NCBI RefSeq assembly: GCF_024730565.1
Contig: NZ_CP077725.1
Span: 3,180,501-3,244,500, forward strand
From: Clostridium sp. CM027
GTDB taxonomy: Bacteria; Bacillota; Clostridia; Clostridiales; Clostridiaceae
Reading direction: 5' to 3'
Length of the DNA stretch: 64,000 nt
The notes below the pieces were generated by a model, which had not been told where the DNA came from, ran no database searches, and was given only the letters and a program-made list of their open reading frames with translations. Made by a program: the position numbers and the translations under genes. Shown one piece after another: positions 36,204 through 45,237 of this stretch; position 1 is the stretch's first letter, and every line of letters begins with the position of its first letter.

Positions 36204-37139
36204 ATGTCGGAAAACATGCAATTAAAGAGGAAAATAATTATAGGGACATTAACTATTTTATTAGGATCAACAGTAGTTTGTGCATACCTAATATTATACA
36301 ATAGTGGATTAGTATTTAAAAAAACAGCTTCCTCAGAGATTATAGATAAACTTAAAAAAATACAGGGAAAAGGCGGGAAATTTGAATTAACTCAAAATGA
36401 CATAGATGAGTTAAGTAAATTATTAAGGCCTGAAACTAAGGGGGATATAACTCTTAAGGGAGTTAATATAGAGATTGTAAAGGATGAACTTGTAATTAAG
36501 GCTCCTATCAGCTATAAGAAGGTAAATTTATTATTTTCGTCCAAGGGAAAGATAGATTTTACTAAAGACAATTTTACATATACTGCTGAAAATTTTAAAA
36601 TTGGCAAGCTCACAATACCTAAAAAAATAGTGTTGTCACAAATTTCAAAGTCTGATAATAAGAATGTTTATGCTGAGGACAATTTAATAAAAATTAATCC
36701 AAGCGTAGTTCCTTTTAAGATAAATAGTTTAAAAGTTGAAAATAATAGAATATCAGGAACAGCTGCGAAGCAAAGCTCCAGAATTCCATTTAAAAATATT
36801 GATGCAAAGAATGTAGAAGAGACAGATAAGCAATTAGCTACAGCGAAACAAAGAAAGCCTCTAAATACCATAGATGGAGCGCATGGTAAACCTATAGAAG
36901 AAAAGAAAAAAGTAATAAATGATAATAACACTACTGTGAATGAATTTAAAAATAAATCTTCAAGTAGTGAGAAAGAGAAAAAAGGATCTGGGAAGCAAAA
37001 GGAAATTAAGCGCGATTCATTAACAAAAGAGAAAAAGGTAATACCTAAGATTCAATCTAAGGATAGAGTTAAGCATGCATCATTTAGGAATATAAATCGG
37101 GGCAATGCTGAACAATTAAGAAAAGCTTCTGGACTATGA
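36204..37139 (+). CDS. DUF2140 (YpmS)-like membrane-anchored protein, copy 1
   Basis: A 311-residue protein with an N-terminal membrane segment (IIIGTLTILLGSTVVCAYLIL), an outside beta-rich domain to about residue 195, and a long Lys-rich tail. The TQNDIDELSKLL start, and FKIGKLTIPKKIVLSQIS, are like the YpmS/DUF2140 family, which has a lipid-cradle type fold. It is followed by a paralogue at 37342 with a nearly identical terminator, so the two arose by tandem duplication. The tail has no match in the second copy. Function unknown. Confidence 0.75.
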   Translation: MSENMQLKRKIIIGTLTILLGSTVVCAYLILYNSGLVFKKTASSEIIDKLKKIQGKGGKFELTQNDIDELSKLLRPETKGDITLKGVNIEIVKDELVIKAPISYKKVNLLFSSKGKIDFTKDNFTYTAENFKIGKLTIPKKIVLSQISKSDNKNVYAEDNLIKINPSVVPFKINSLKVENNRISGTAAKQSSRIPFKNIDAKNVEETDKQLATAKQRKPLNTIDGAHGKPIEEKKKVINDNNTTVNEFKNKSSSSEKEKKGSGKQKEIKRDSLTKEKKVIPKIQSKDRVKHASFRNINRGNAEQLRKASGL

Positions 37140-37154
37140 GGAATAAATAAATAG

Positions 37155-37200
37155 AAAACTATCAAAATACATTAGAGATATTTTGGTAGTTTTATTTTTT
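37155..37200 (+). terminator. Terminator of DUF2140-like copy 1
   Basis: AAAACTATCAAAATA pairs with TATTTTGGTAGTTTT around a nine-base loop, followed by T7. Almost the same as the terminator at 38198. Confidence 0.9.
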
Positions 37201-37341
37201 TAGAGTATGCTTTTTCATAAAGATATTTAAGAAAAGGGTTAAGAATTAAATAGAGAATATTTGTTAATTATTTAATTTAAAGTGCCGAATTATAGAAATT
37301 GTGGTAACATATATAAGTAAAAGGGGATTAAGGAGGGGAAT

Positions 37342-38154
37342 ATGGCTAGAAATAATAAATCAAAGAGAAGCAAACTAATATGGGCGCCAATTATTTTACT
37401 CGTGGTACTGGCAATTTTTGCATGCTCGATATTATATAATGGTGAAGTAGTAGTTGAAAAAACGGCTTCTACAAATGTTATACAGGAACTTGAAAAAGAC
37501 ATACTGTTAAAAAGTGGGCAATTTGCAATAAATCAAGAGAATATGAATGCGTTGATTAATCTATATTTTAAAAAGCCTATAAGTAAGGGAGACATAACTA
37601 TTAAGGAAATTAACACAAAAATAGGAAATGATAAAATTTTGATTGAGGCTCCATTCAGTTATAAGAATATTAATTTATTATTATCGTCCACGGGAAAGCT
37701 AGATGTTTCTAATGGTGAAATTACATACGTTGCTGATAATTTTAAAGTTGGAAAGCTAACATTACCTAAAGAACTTATAATGTCTCAAATTGCCAAGCAG
37801 AGTAATGATGTCTTTTATGTTGAGGATAATCTAATAAAAATTAAAACAGATATACTTCCTATTAAGATAAAGAGCTTTGTAATTAGAAATCATAAAATAA
37901 TAGGAACGGTTGGATTTAAGGAAACAAAAACTCAATCTGAAGGTCTTGACACGACAAGCGACGAAGATATAGATAAGGAATTAGTAGCGGCAAAACAAAA
38001 AATACAAAGTGCCACTAAATATATGAATGAAACGCAAAAAGAACAAGCAAACAACATTCTGAGTACAATAGAAGAAGTAAAAGGTAAATCTATAGAACAA
38101 AAGAAAGAAGTACTAAATTATATTAATAGTATAATTGATGAAGTTACTAATTAA
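37342..38154 (+). CDS. DUF2140 (YpmS)-like membrane-anchored protein, copy 2
   Basis: Paralogue of the gene at 36204, 270 residues. It has a membrane segment (APIILLVVLAIFACSILY), the same domain with NQENMNALINLYF, KGDITIKEINTKI and FKVGKLTLPKELIMSQIA, and then a different C-terminal helical tail (about residues 215-270) with no excess of Lys. AAGGAGGGG precedes the ATG. The domain is well kept between the copies while the tails differ, so the tails may set different partners. Confidence 0.75.
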   Translation: MARNNKSKRSKLIWAPIILLVVLAIFACSILYNGEVVVEKTASTNVIQELEKDILLKSGQFAINQENMNALINLYFKKPISKGDITIKEINTKIGNDKILIEAPFSYKNINLLLSSTGKLDVSNGEITYVADNFKVGKLTLPKELIMSQIAKQSNDVFYVEDNLIKIKTDILPIKIKSFVIRNHKIIGTVGFKETKTQSEGLDTTSDEDIDKELVAAKQKIQSATKYMNETQKEQANNILSTIEEVKGKSIEQKKEVLNYINSIIDEVTN

Positions 38155-38197
38155 ATAATCTTCTGGGAGGCTGCAACATATTCGCAGCTAGAGACTT

Positions 38198-38240
38198 AAC
38201 TACCAAAATACATTAGAGGTATTTTGGTAGTTTTATTTTT
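38198..38240 (+). terminator. Terminator of DUF2140-like copy 2
   Basis: AACTACCAAAATA and its exact complement form the stem, with the loop CATTAGAGG, and T-rich tail. It is nearly the same as that at 37155, which shows the duplicated unit included the terminator. Confidence 0.92.
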
Positions 38241-38290
38241 TTTGTTTGTGATAGAATGATACGTAGACATAAAGAAAGGGATGTGAACAA

Positions 38291-39172
38291 ATGAAAAAGA
38301 TAGATGGAATAATATATACAGTAGTATCTTCAGCGGCTTTTGGAGTTATGCCAATTCTCGCAAAAATAGCTTATACTGGGGGAGCAAATGCAACAACAGT
38401 GTTATTTCTTAGGTTCTTTATAGCTACTTTAATAATATTACTTTACATAGTTGTTACAAAAAAAGATTTTAAATTAAACAAGTCACAGCTAATGCACATT
38501 ATTTTTTTGTCGATTATAGGATATACAGGCACATCTTATGCGCTGTTTTTATCATATAATTATATATCTGTGGGACTCGCTACTATTCTACATTTCGTTT
38601 ACCCTGTGATAGTAACAGCTTTTTCAGTTATTTTGTACAAAGAAAAATTGCATTTAAGTAAAATTTTAGCGTTAATTTTATCAGTGCTCGGAATATATCT
38701 TTTAGTGGACAGTGGGAGCGCTTCATTAAATTTTAAAGGAGTTTGGCTTGCTCTTATTTCAGGTTTTTTCTATGCGTATTATATTGTTGGAGTTGCACAT
38801 AGTGAAGTTAACAAAATCGATACGTTTGTACTAACTTTCTATTTAGCGTTTATAGCTGCGCTGTCAATTTTCATAATGGGCATGATTAATGGACAATTAG
38901 ATTTTAATATAAAGCCATATAGTTTTTTAGCTTCCGGTAGCATCGCTCTAGTATCTACAGTTTTAGCTCTTACGATGTTTTTAAAGGGCATAAAAATAAT
39001 AGGCCCTTCGAGTGCTGCGATATTAAGCACTTTAGAGCCTATAGTAAGCATTATACTTGGAGTTATAATTCTAAGTGAAAAGCTGTCCTTTACTATTGTA
39101 ATTGGATGCATATTAATTTTATTCTCAGTAATAATCCTTACATTGGGACAAAGGGCGCGGGATAGCATGTAA
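38291..39172 (+). CDS. EamA / DMT-family transporter
   Basis: Ten-helix membrane protein of 293 residues made of two EamA repeats, the first beginning YTVVSSAAFGVMPILAKIAY and the second FKGVWLALISGFFYAYYIVG. Members export amino acids, nucleosides or other small metabolites; the substrate is not evident. GPSSAAILSTLEPIVSIILG near residue 240 is the usual second-repeat hallmark. AAAGGGATGTG precedes ATG 38291. It converges on the ferritin-like gene with only three bases between stop codons. Confidence 0.88.
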   Translation: MKKIDGIIYTVVSSAAFGVMPILAKIAYTGGANATTVLFLRFFIATLIILLYIVVTKKDFKLNKSQLMHIIFLSIIGYTGTSYALFLSYNYISVGLATILHFVYPVIVTAFSVILYKEKLHLSKILALILSVLGIYLLVDSGSASLNFKGVWLALISGFFYAYYIVGVAHSEVNKIDTFVLTFYLAFIAALSIFIMGMINGQLDFNIKPYSFLASGSIALVSTVLALTMFLKGIKIIGPSSAAILSTLEPIVSIILGVIILSEKLSFTIVIGCILILFSVIILTLGQRARDSM

Positions 39173-39175
39173 ATG

Positions 39176-39622
39176 TTATTTTTTGTTTAAGGTAAATAGA
39201 TAATTGTATTTTACACTATGCTTTATTTCATCAGTTATAATGTTGAAAAGTATATCTCTATACATTGTACATGGAAGTCCTCTTCTGATTTCTCGATATC
39301 TTTCCACAGCACCCAGTTCACCAAATAATGCTTTTTTAATACCATCAAGGTAAGAAATAGGTTTCACAAATTCCTCATCGTCTTTAAGTAGTACATCTAT
39401 TCCAGTGATGTTATTATATATTTGTCTAAACATTTTATTATGTCCACGTTCATCATCTCTTATAGATGCAATAATTTTTTTTTCATCGTCTGTAGGAGCA
39501 ACGCTTATTAAGTAGTCATAGAACAATTCATCTTCTTTTTCACCTTGAACTGCCGCTCTAATACCTTCTAAGGAGTTTGATAATAAATTTGGATCATACG
39601 TAATATATGGATTTCCGTACAT
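39176..39622 (-). CDS. Ferritin-like domain protein
   Basis: A 148-residue four-helix protein. Glu and His residues for a di-metal site are seen in AAVQGEKEDELFYDYL, DDERGHNKMF, GELGAVERYREI and DEIKHSVKYNYL, the pattern of rubrerythrin-type ferritin-like domains (COG1633-like). There is no rubredoxin-like part. It could handle peroxide or iron in an anaerobe; the exact role is not known. AGGAGG lies before ATG 39622. No terminator of its own was found in the three-base gap to the convergent exporter gene. Confidence 0.82.
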   Translation of the reverse strand: MYGNPYITYDPNLLSNSLEGIRAAVQGEKEDELFYDYLISVAPTDDEKKIIASIRDDERGHNKMFRQIYNNITGIDVLLKDDEEFVKPISYLDGIKKALFGELGAVERYREIRRGLPCTMYRDILFNIITDEIKHSVKYNYLFTLNKK

Positions 39623-39791
39623 TTTAAACCTCCTTGTAGTGAGTTAGTTGTAGATAACAACTATTAATTGTTAAACCACTATTATGCATAATATGAAGAA
39701 CGTATGATATTTGTTACTAGGTGGTAGTAGAATCAAAATGTATGAATACAATATATTTAAATAATTAATTGGTGTAAGTGGAAAAATAGAG

Positions 39792-39820
39792 AAGTAACAC
39801 AATTACACTTGTGTTACTTT
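39792..39820 (-). terminator. Terminator of the lactonase-type gene
   Basis: AAGTAACACAA and its complement form an 11-base stem around a six-base loop; the minus strand then runs into CTCTATTTTT. The rest of 39623-39893 holds no gene. Confidence 0.75.
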
Positions 39821-39893
39821 CAGATGATATACTTTAAAAGTAAAAACAGTTTTTATTGTTTACATTCATTTTAAAAGCATAATTTATTGATAT

Positions 39894-40952
39894 TTAGAGT
39901 ATTGCTAATCCTTGTGCACCAATTTGTGGTAATTTTGTATCTTGATAAATCTGTAATAGAACTAAATGTCCATTATTATCAATTTTAAACACACTGATTG
40001 AGCCTTCGCCACCATTTAAAACATAAAAGTTTTTGCCATACATGTCTATTCCACTATCAATCGGACTTCCTGTTCTATTAGGTGTACTTGGTATACTTTC
40101 TACAACAGTAAGAGTTCCTCCATTCATAATACGATATCGAGTTATTGTGCCACTACCAGGGTTAGAGGTATAAGCATAATGCTCATTGGGATCAACTGAA
40201 ACCCAACAAGTGGCTGTTTGATTATTTAAGACAGAACCGCTAATAACATCAAGAACTCCATTATTCATAACCCTATAAGAGGATAATGCATTTGTACCTA
40301 CCTCACTAACTACCAAAAGATTATTATTAAGATAAGCTGAGCCAAAAGGACCTACACCATTAGATGGGGTTACAGTTGGACCATTTAGCCTTCCATTGCA
40401 ATCTACATTGTAAACACTGAGATTATTGGTTACAGCTTCACTTACAACAAGTTTATTATTGTAAGGTCTTGAAACAATACATTTTGGTTGAGCATCACTG
40501 GAACTCAATGGTCTTTGAGAACCGTTTATAATGCTAAGGTGTCCATCTGAATCAATATGAAATCCAGTAACATTAGCAGTGGATTGAGGTGGGTTACCGG
40601 CATTTGTTACATAAATATTGTAGTTATTTATAGTTAGGCTGTTAGGAAAAATACCACCTGATGGCACTACTTCAATAAGAGATAGGCCCCCTTGACATAC
40701 GCGAAAACTACTTATATTATTACTGCCAGCGTTAACCACAAAGAGAAATTTACGGTCAGAGGATAAAGCAATTGACCCTTGAGAACCAAGAGGATCTACT
40801 TGTTGCAAGCCTGTCCCATTTCCACCTGTTCTAAAAGCTTTTGGACATGATAAAGTTCCCATGTTATCGCGAATAAAAGCAACAACACTGTTATTTATTT
40901 CATTTGTCATAGAAAATACCATACTAATACAATTATTTTCATTACAAGACAT
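39894..40952 (-). CDS. Lactonase-family beta-propeller protein
   Basis: A 352-residue seven-bladed propeller of the 6-phosphogluconolactonase (YkgB/Pgl) type. Repeated blades show IALSSDRKFLFVVNAGSNNI, SVDPNEHYAYTSNPGSGTI and NFYVLNGGEGSISVFKID. There is no signal peptide. Members in Bacillus and relatives may hydrolyse sugar lactones, but others are of unknown use. The frame runs to 40994, but AAAGGAG at 40968-40962 fits the ATG at 40952, which I chose. Confidence 0.83.
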   Translation of the reverse strand: MSCNENNCISMVFSMTNEINNSVVAFIRDNMGTLSCPKAFRTGGNGTGLQQVDPLGSQGSIALSSDRKFLFVVNAGSNNISSFRVCQGGLSLIEVVPSGGIFPNSLTINNYNIYVTNAGNPPQSTANVTGFHIDSDGHLSIINGSQRPLSSSDAQPKCIVSRPYNNKLVVSEAVTNNLSVYNVDCNGRLNGPTVTPSNGVGPFGSAYLNNNLLVVSEVGTNALSSYRVMNNGVLDVISGSVLNNQTATCWVSVDPNEHYAYTSNPGSGTITRYRIMNGGTLTVVESIPSTPNRTGSPIDSGIDMYGKNFYVLNGGEGSISVFKIDNNGHLVLLQIYQDTKLPQIGAQGLAIL

Positions 40953-41366
40953 TTTATCAGTCTCCTTTAAATTATAGCTGAATGTAAAATCCAACTACAA
41001 TTCATATTATGTATCATCGGTAAAATAGTGCTCTAAAATAAAAGTTTTATAATGTTTTTAAAATAATCGTATTTGGGTTACCGGATACAGTATATGAAAT
41101 GGATGGAGGAAAAATCAAATCGAAAAGATGATATGACCTAGTTTACATTGCTGGCATTCTTGTAAGTTAAGCAACATTCTAGCTCTTCCTCACTGTATCA
41201 AATAAATAATTCCAAGCATTTCTGATATTGTAAATTTGTTGCTCGTCACTGACTTTATGATCACCTATAGTAATCCCAGCATTTTCATTAGTTCCTCCTT
41301 TACGCTACATTTTTTTATTATATAGGAACAACTTGCGGAAAACAATGTGGATAACTTTTTTCTAAT
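40953..41366. other. Gene-free stretch with a possible gene remnant
   Basis: About 414 bases. Apart from the frame remnant at 41179-41298 on the minus strand (own entry), no gene, terminator or repeat was recognised. Confidence 0.5.
41179..41298 (-). pseudogene. Possible frameshifted small gene
   Basis: On the minus strand GGAGG (41298-41294) is followed by an ATG that opens only seven codons. One frame over, 37 codons run without stop, reading NENAGITIGDHKVSDEQQ and ending LFDTVRKS at a TAG (41181-41179). The amino-acid make-up looks coding. This may be a small gene broken by a one-base change near the start, or a fragment of a lost gene; no family was recognised. Confidence 0.35.
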
Positions 41367-43538
41367 TCACTCAGCGGTGTATAAATTACTCTTAGAGTCC
41401 AAATTTATTGATACAACTTTATTTTTACCAAGAGCCTTTGCTCGGTACATGGCTTTATCCGCTGCTATGCATAAATAATTCAAATCTTGAACAGTAGGAG
41501 TAAGTGTAGCAACTCCAAGGCTTGAGGTGATAGGTATTGAATCTGATGTTCTAATAATTAAAGGATTATTTTCTATAGCACTGCGCAGATTTTCTCCGAT
41601 TATTTCAGCGCCTTCAAAGGAGGTGTTAGGTAATAGTATAATAAATTCTTCACCCCCAAAACGACCTAAAACATGATTTTCACTTAGATTTTCTAAGCAA
41701 ATTTTCGATAGACGTTTTAAAACTAAGTCTCCAGTATGGTGGCCTAGGCTATCGTTAATTTTTTTGAAATCGTCAATGTCAATCATAATGAATGAAATAG
41801 GTTGTAGCAATAATTTAGCCTTATCAAAGCTTATATTTGCAAGTTCAAAAAAACTTCGTCTGTTGTACAAATTAGTTAGAGAGTCAATGCAAGCTAGCTT
41901 TTTAGCTTTGCCATGCAAGGTAGCATTTTCTATAGCCATTCCTGCATGGTGGGAAAAGGATAAGGCTATATCACAGTGATTCTTAGTATAAATGTTTTTT
42001 TGAACTGAATCTAATGTTAAGATTCCAATGATTTTATTTTTGAAGATTATAGGGATGCCCATCCAACTTTCAATATTGGGTAGACCTATATAATGCGTAA
42101 AACGTGGATCTTGTTTAACGTTCGAAACTAATAAAGTAGTATTAGTTTCATATATTTCTTTAAATAGCTTATCATCTTTTTTACTTATGTGAATTTTGTA
42201 TACCTCATTTATGTTTTTGAAACCAGTTCCCGCCATAATATTGAAATGGTTGTTTTCTTCCATAAAAAATGATGCGCTGTCATAAGGCACTAATTGTTTT
42301 AAATTTTTTAATAATTTATCTAGAACTTCTTCTAAATTCAAGGTTGAATTTAGAAGAAAGGTAGATTCTCTAAGCTTCTCTCTTAAAAGACACTGTTCAT
42401 TTTCCTTAGATAAAGTTTCGATTTTTTTATATGCTTTAGAATGATTCATTGCCAATATAAAAGTATTTAAAAGTACGATAATGAAGAATCCTAATAAAGA
42501 ATAGTCATTTAAATTATTGAATATTTGAAATATCCTAAGGAGTTTTGAAGCAATTAGTGGGGAAATAAAAACAGTAGTAACTATAAAGAATAGGGAAAAA
42601 AAGTTATAGATTATTATAATTTTTTTTGAGTAATTTAGTTTAAAAACTACGCATGTGTAAATAAGTATAAAATAAACTGCTGCATAGAAAGTTAAGTAGT
42701 CCAGTTTAAGAGCTAGGATATAGCTTACGTTATCATATAAGGTTAAAAAATAATTGTTACCAACAGTTAAGGCCCTTAAAGATGCAATTATGCAAAAAAT
42801 ACCAAAATAAAGATTAGAAGTATCATCTATTCTAAAAGCATATAACCATAAGTGATATAAGCCCATTATAAGCAGTATACCAAAGTAAAAAAATCCAAGT
42901 GCAATTGATGCGTCTCTTTTATTCGCCATTTGGGACTGCAATCCTAGATAAATATTGCCACGGGTACCTCCTTCTCTAAAGTTATGATTTGAAATTTGAA
43001 GTACTAAATGTATTTTGTCATTATTATTCATAAAATAGCTGGTAATTGGAAGAGATTTAGGAAGCTCGGAAGAACTACTTTTGCCAACAATACCATTAGA
43101 TGAAAAGAGCTGTCCATTAATCCATAATTTATATGAAGATAACATGGGAGGAACACTTATGCCTAAAAGTGTATCTTTATATTTTGAATTTAAATTTATT
43201 GTTAAACTATATGTAGCATAACCATTAGAATCATAATTTTTATTATATTTATTCCAAGGCATTGGCATTTCTATATAAGAGGGAAGGGGAGAATTATTAG
43301 TAAAATCTTTTGGCGATAGTAATTGCTGCCAGTAAAATTGCCATTGCCCGTCAAGGGAAGTATATCCATCTTTATGAAAATCCCAATTTGTAAGTTCAAG
43401 TACTCCTTTTTGTGAAGGAATATTTGAAGATGCATTGGGCGTAGCCAATTTATTTAAGGAGAAAACGACATATAATATTGCTGCTAAAATAAGGATAGAT
43501 AGAGTAATAATCAATGGTTTTTCTTTTTTTAGCATCAT
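41367..43538 (-). CDS. Diguanylate cyclase with 7TMR-DISM sensor and GAF domain
   Basis: Makes cyclic di-GMP. Of 723 residues, the N terminus is a membrane helix and an outside jelly-roll domain (WDFHKDGYTSLDGQWQFYW), then about seven membrane helices (200-375), a coiled coil, a GAF domain (about 395-540) and GGDEF (about 550-715). The active site is intact: GRFGGEEFIILLPN, with DIDDFKKINDSLGHHTGD. The RxxD inhibitory site expected five residues before the GGEEF is absent (it reads ENHV), so product inhibition may be weak. AAGGAGG precedes the ATG. Confidence 0.9.
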   Translation of the reverse strand: MMLKKEKPLIITLSILILAAILYVVFSLNKLATPNASSNIPSQKGVLELTNWDFHKDGYTSLDGQWQFYWQQLLSPKDFTNNSPLPSYIEMPMPWNKYNKNYDSNGYATYSLTINLNSKYKDTLLGISVPPMLSSYKLWINGQLFSSNGIVGKSSSSELPKSLPITSYFMNNNDKIHLVLQISNHNFREGGTRGNIYLGLQSQMANKRDASIALGFFYFGILLIMGLYHLWLYAFRIDDTSNLYFGIFCIIASLRALTVGNNYFLTLYDNVSYILALKLDYLTFYAAVYFILIYTCVVFKLNYSKKIIIIYNFFSLFFIVTTVFISPLIASKLLRIFQIFNNLNDYSLLGFFIIVLLNTFILAMNHSKAYKKIETLSKENEQCLLREKLRESTFLLNSTLNLEEVLDKLLKNLKQLVPYDSASFFMEENNHFNIMAGTGFKNINEVYKIHISKKDDKLFKEIYETNTTLLVSNVKQDPRFTHYIGLPNIESWMGIPIIFKNKIIGILTLDSVQKNIYTKNHCDIALSFSHHAGMAIENATLHGKAKKLACIDSLTNLYNRRSFFELANISFDKAKLLLQPISFIMIDIDDFKKINDSLGHHTGDLVLKRLSKICLENLSENHVLGRFGGEEFIILLPNTSFEGAEIIGENLRSAIENNPLIIRTSDSIPITSSLGVATLTPTVQDLNYLCIAADKAMYRAKALGKNKVVSINLDSKSNLYTAE

Positions 43539-43796
43539 ATATATAACCTCCTTATAAGTGTAAGTGTGCTATTTTACATATTATAGTCAGTATATTACCT
43601 AAGTATAGTAAAAATGACATTATTTTATCTGCAACTTAACGGTATGATATGCTTTAATTCATAATAAATATATGAATTTAGTTATTTTGAATGTAAAATT
43701 ACCGGAGAATTTATAGAGAATGAAATCCATTACTTATAAAATTATATGTTATACTTAAACTGGTCTAAGAAATGTTTTTAACACGGAGGTAATTGA

Positions 43797-44621
43797 ATGT
43801 ATAAATTAATAGCACTAGATATGGATGGAACATTATTAAATGATAAAAAACAAATTTCACAAGTGAATTTTGACGCAATACAACAAGCAAAAAAAAATGG
43901 AATAAAAGTTGTACTAGCATCAGGAAGACCTTTAGTTGGGTTTAAAAGATATTTAGAAGAACTTAACTTAATTTCAGAAGATAATTATGCAGTAGCATTT
44001 AATGGAGCTTTAGTTCAAAATACTGAAGGTAACAGAACGATAGCTAAAACAACATTAACTATTGAAGATTATAAATATTTGTATGAATTAAGCAAAGAGC
44101 TAAAGGTGAATATACATGCATTAACAGAGAATACGGTAATTTCGCCTAAGGATACTAAATACACTAGAAATGAAGCAGAAATGAATCATATTTCTAATGA
44201 GGTAATAGCTGTTGAGGATGTAGAAGAAGGTACTACTATAGTTAAGGTTATGTTTGTGGACGAGCCAGACATTATAGATGAAGTAATGCAAAGAATTCCT
44301 GAAGAAGTAAGTGATAAGTACACAATAGTTAGAAGTGCACCTTTCTATTTAGAGTTTCTTCATAAATCAGTTAATAAAGGTACAGGGGTAGCGGCTCTAG
44401 CGAAGGAGCTAAATATTAAACAAGAAGAGGTTATATGCATAGGAGATGCAGGTAATGATATTCATATGATTAAATATGCCGGCTTAGGAGTTGCTATGGG
44501 GAATGCATTCCCAGAAGTTAAAAGAGCTGCAAATTTTATAACTAAAACTAACGAGCAAGATGGGGTTGCACATATTATTAATAAGTTCATTTTAAATGGC
44601 GAAGAAGAATTCGCGATATAA
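43797..44621 (+). CDS. Cof-type HAD-superfamily phosphatase
   Basis: Cytoplasmic sugar-phosphate or nucleotide phosphatase of the Cof/YidA group, 274 residues. The HAD motifs are ALDMDGTLLND (nucleophile Asp), VVLASGRP, the Lys in NKGTGVAALAKEL, and CIGDAGNDIHMI. The C2 cap lies between residues 85 and 200. ACGGAGG precedes ATG 43797. It is monocistronic. The natural substrate cannot be told. Confidence 0.92.
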   Translation: MYKLIALDMDGTLLNDKKQISQVNFDAIQQAKKNGIKVVLASGRPLVGFKRYLEELNLISEDNYAVAFNGALVQNTEGNRTIAKTTLTIEDYKYLYELSKELKVNIHALTENTVISPKDTKYTRNEAEMNHISNEVIAVEDVEEGTTIVKVMFVDEPDIIDEVMQRIPEEVSDKYTIVRSAPFYLEFLHKSVNKGTGVAALAKELNIKQEEVICIGDAGNDIHMIKYAGLGVAMGNAFPEVKRAANFITKTNEQDGVAHIINKFILNGEEEFAI

Positions 44622-44644
44622 AAGATATTAAATAATAATAATTA

Positions 44645-44813
44645 TTGACAAATAGGCAAAATTAATATACAATAAAACTATAGAAACTTCTAATACATAT
44701 AGTACTAATAATCTTTATCCCCCCAAGGAAGAGACTAAGTTAATGCTAGAACCCAATCCCTTTATTTAAACAAATATAAAAAAGCTAGCAAAATTTAATT
44801 TTGCTAGCTTTTT
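44645..44813 (+). ncRNA. Candidate small RNA between a consensus promoter and a terminator
   Basis: TTGACA (44645-44650), 17 bases and TACAAT (44668-44673) form a strong promoter. The predicted transcript, about 44681-44813, ends in a strong terminator at 44778-44813 and has no gene; the only ORF is eight codons at 44742. It holds TCCCCCC at 44718-44724, a rare run in this AT-rich DNA, like the C-rich motifs by which some Firmicute small RNAs pair with ribosome-binding sites. Expression and function are not known. Confidence 0.6.
44778..44813. terminator. Terminator of the candidate small RNA
   Basis: AAAAAGCTAGCAAAA and its complement form a perfect 15-base stem with a short loop, followed by a T-rich tail. 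It can also serve the minus-strand ORF at 44865. Confidence 0.92.
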
Positions 44814-44864
44814 ATTTTTTTTGTATAGATATTTCAGTTTTTTCTCTTGATTTACTGACCTATT

Positions 44865-45008
44865 CTAATGATGCAATATTATAGTGCTAGTTAAGGCATC
44901 GCTCGGTTCTAGTAGGACTTTTTCTAAGTTCTGGAGATCCTCTATTTTATTAGCTTTTTCTATTTTATCACGGTCTTCATCGTAATATATATCGTCTTTG
45001 TGTGGCAT
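44865..45008 (-). CDS. Small acidic protein (47 aa), hypothetical
   Basis: A 47-codon frame with an excellent AAAGGAGG (45022-45015) before its ATG. The peptide is rich in Asp, Glu and Lys: MPHKDDIYYDEDRDKIEKAN begins it and a helical IEDLQNLEKVLLEP stretch follows. There is no signal peptide or membrane segment. The terminator at 44778 lies downstream. No family was recognised. The ribosome-binding site and codon make-up favour a real gene. Confidence 0.6.
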   Translation of the reverse strand: MPHKDDIYYDEDRDKIEKANKIEDLQNLEKVLLEPSDALTSTIILHH

Positions 45009-45237
45009 TAAAATTCCTCCTTTTTAAAATTTGATTACTAATGTTATTATCTTAGGCTTTTTAGCTCGTCGTAATACTATGAAATTTTTGGAATATAATG
45101 TACAAAACATAACAGTGAACATATGCTTTTTTATTTTAGCTGCTAATCTGATATAATTATGGTTATGTTAATAAATAAATGGGGAAATAAGCAATAATAT
45201 TTTTTGTTGTATGCAGAGAAAGGCTGGGGGATTTAAA

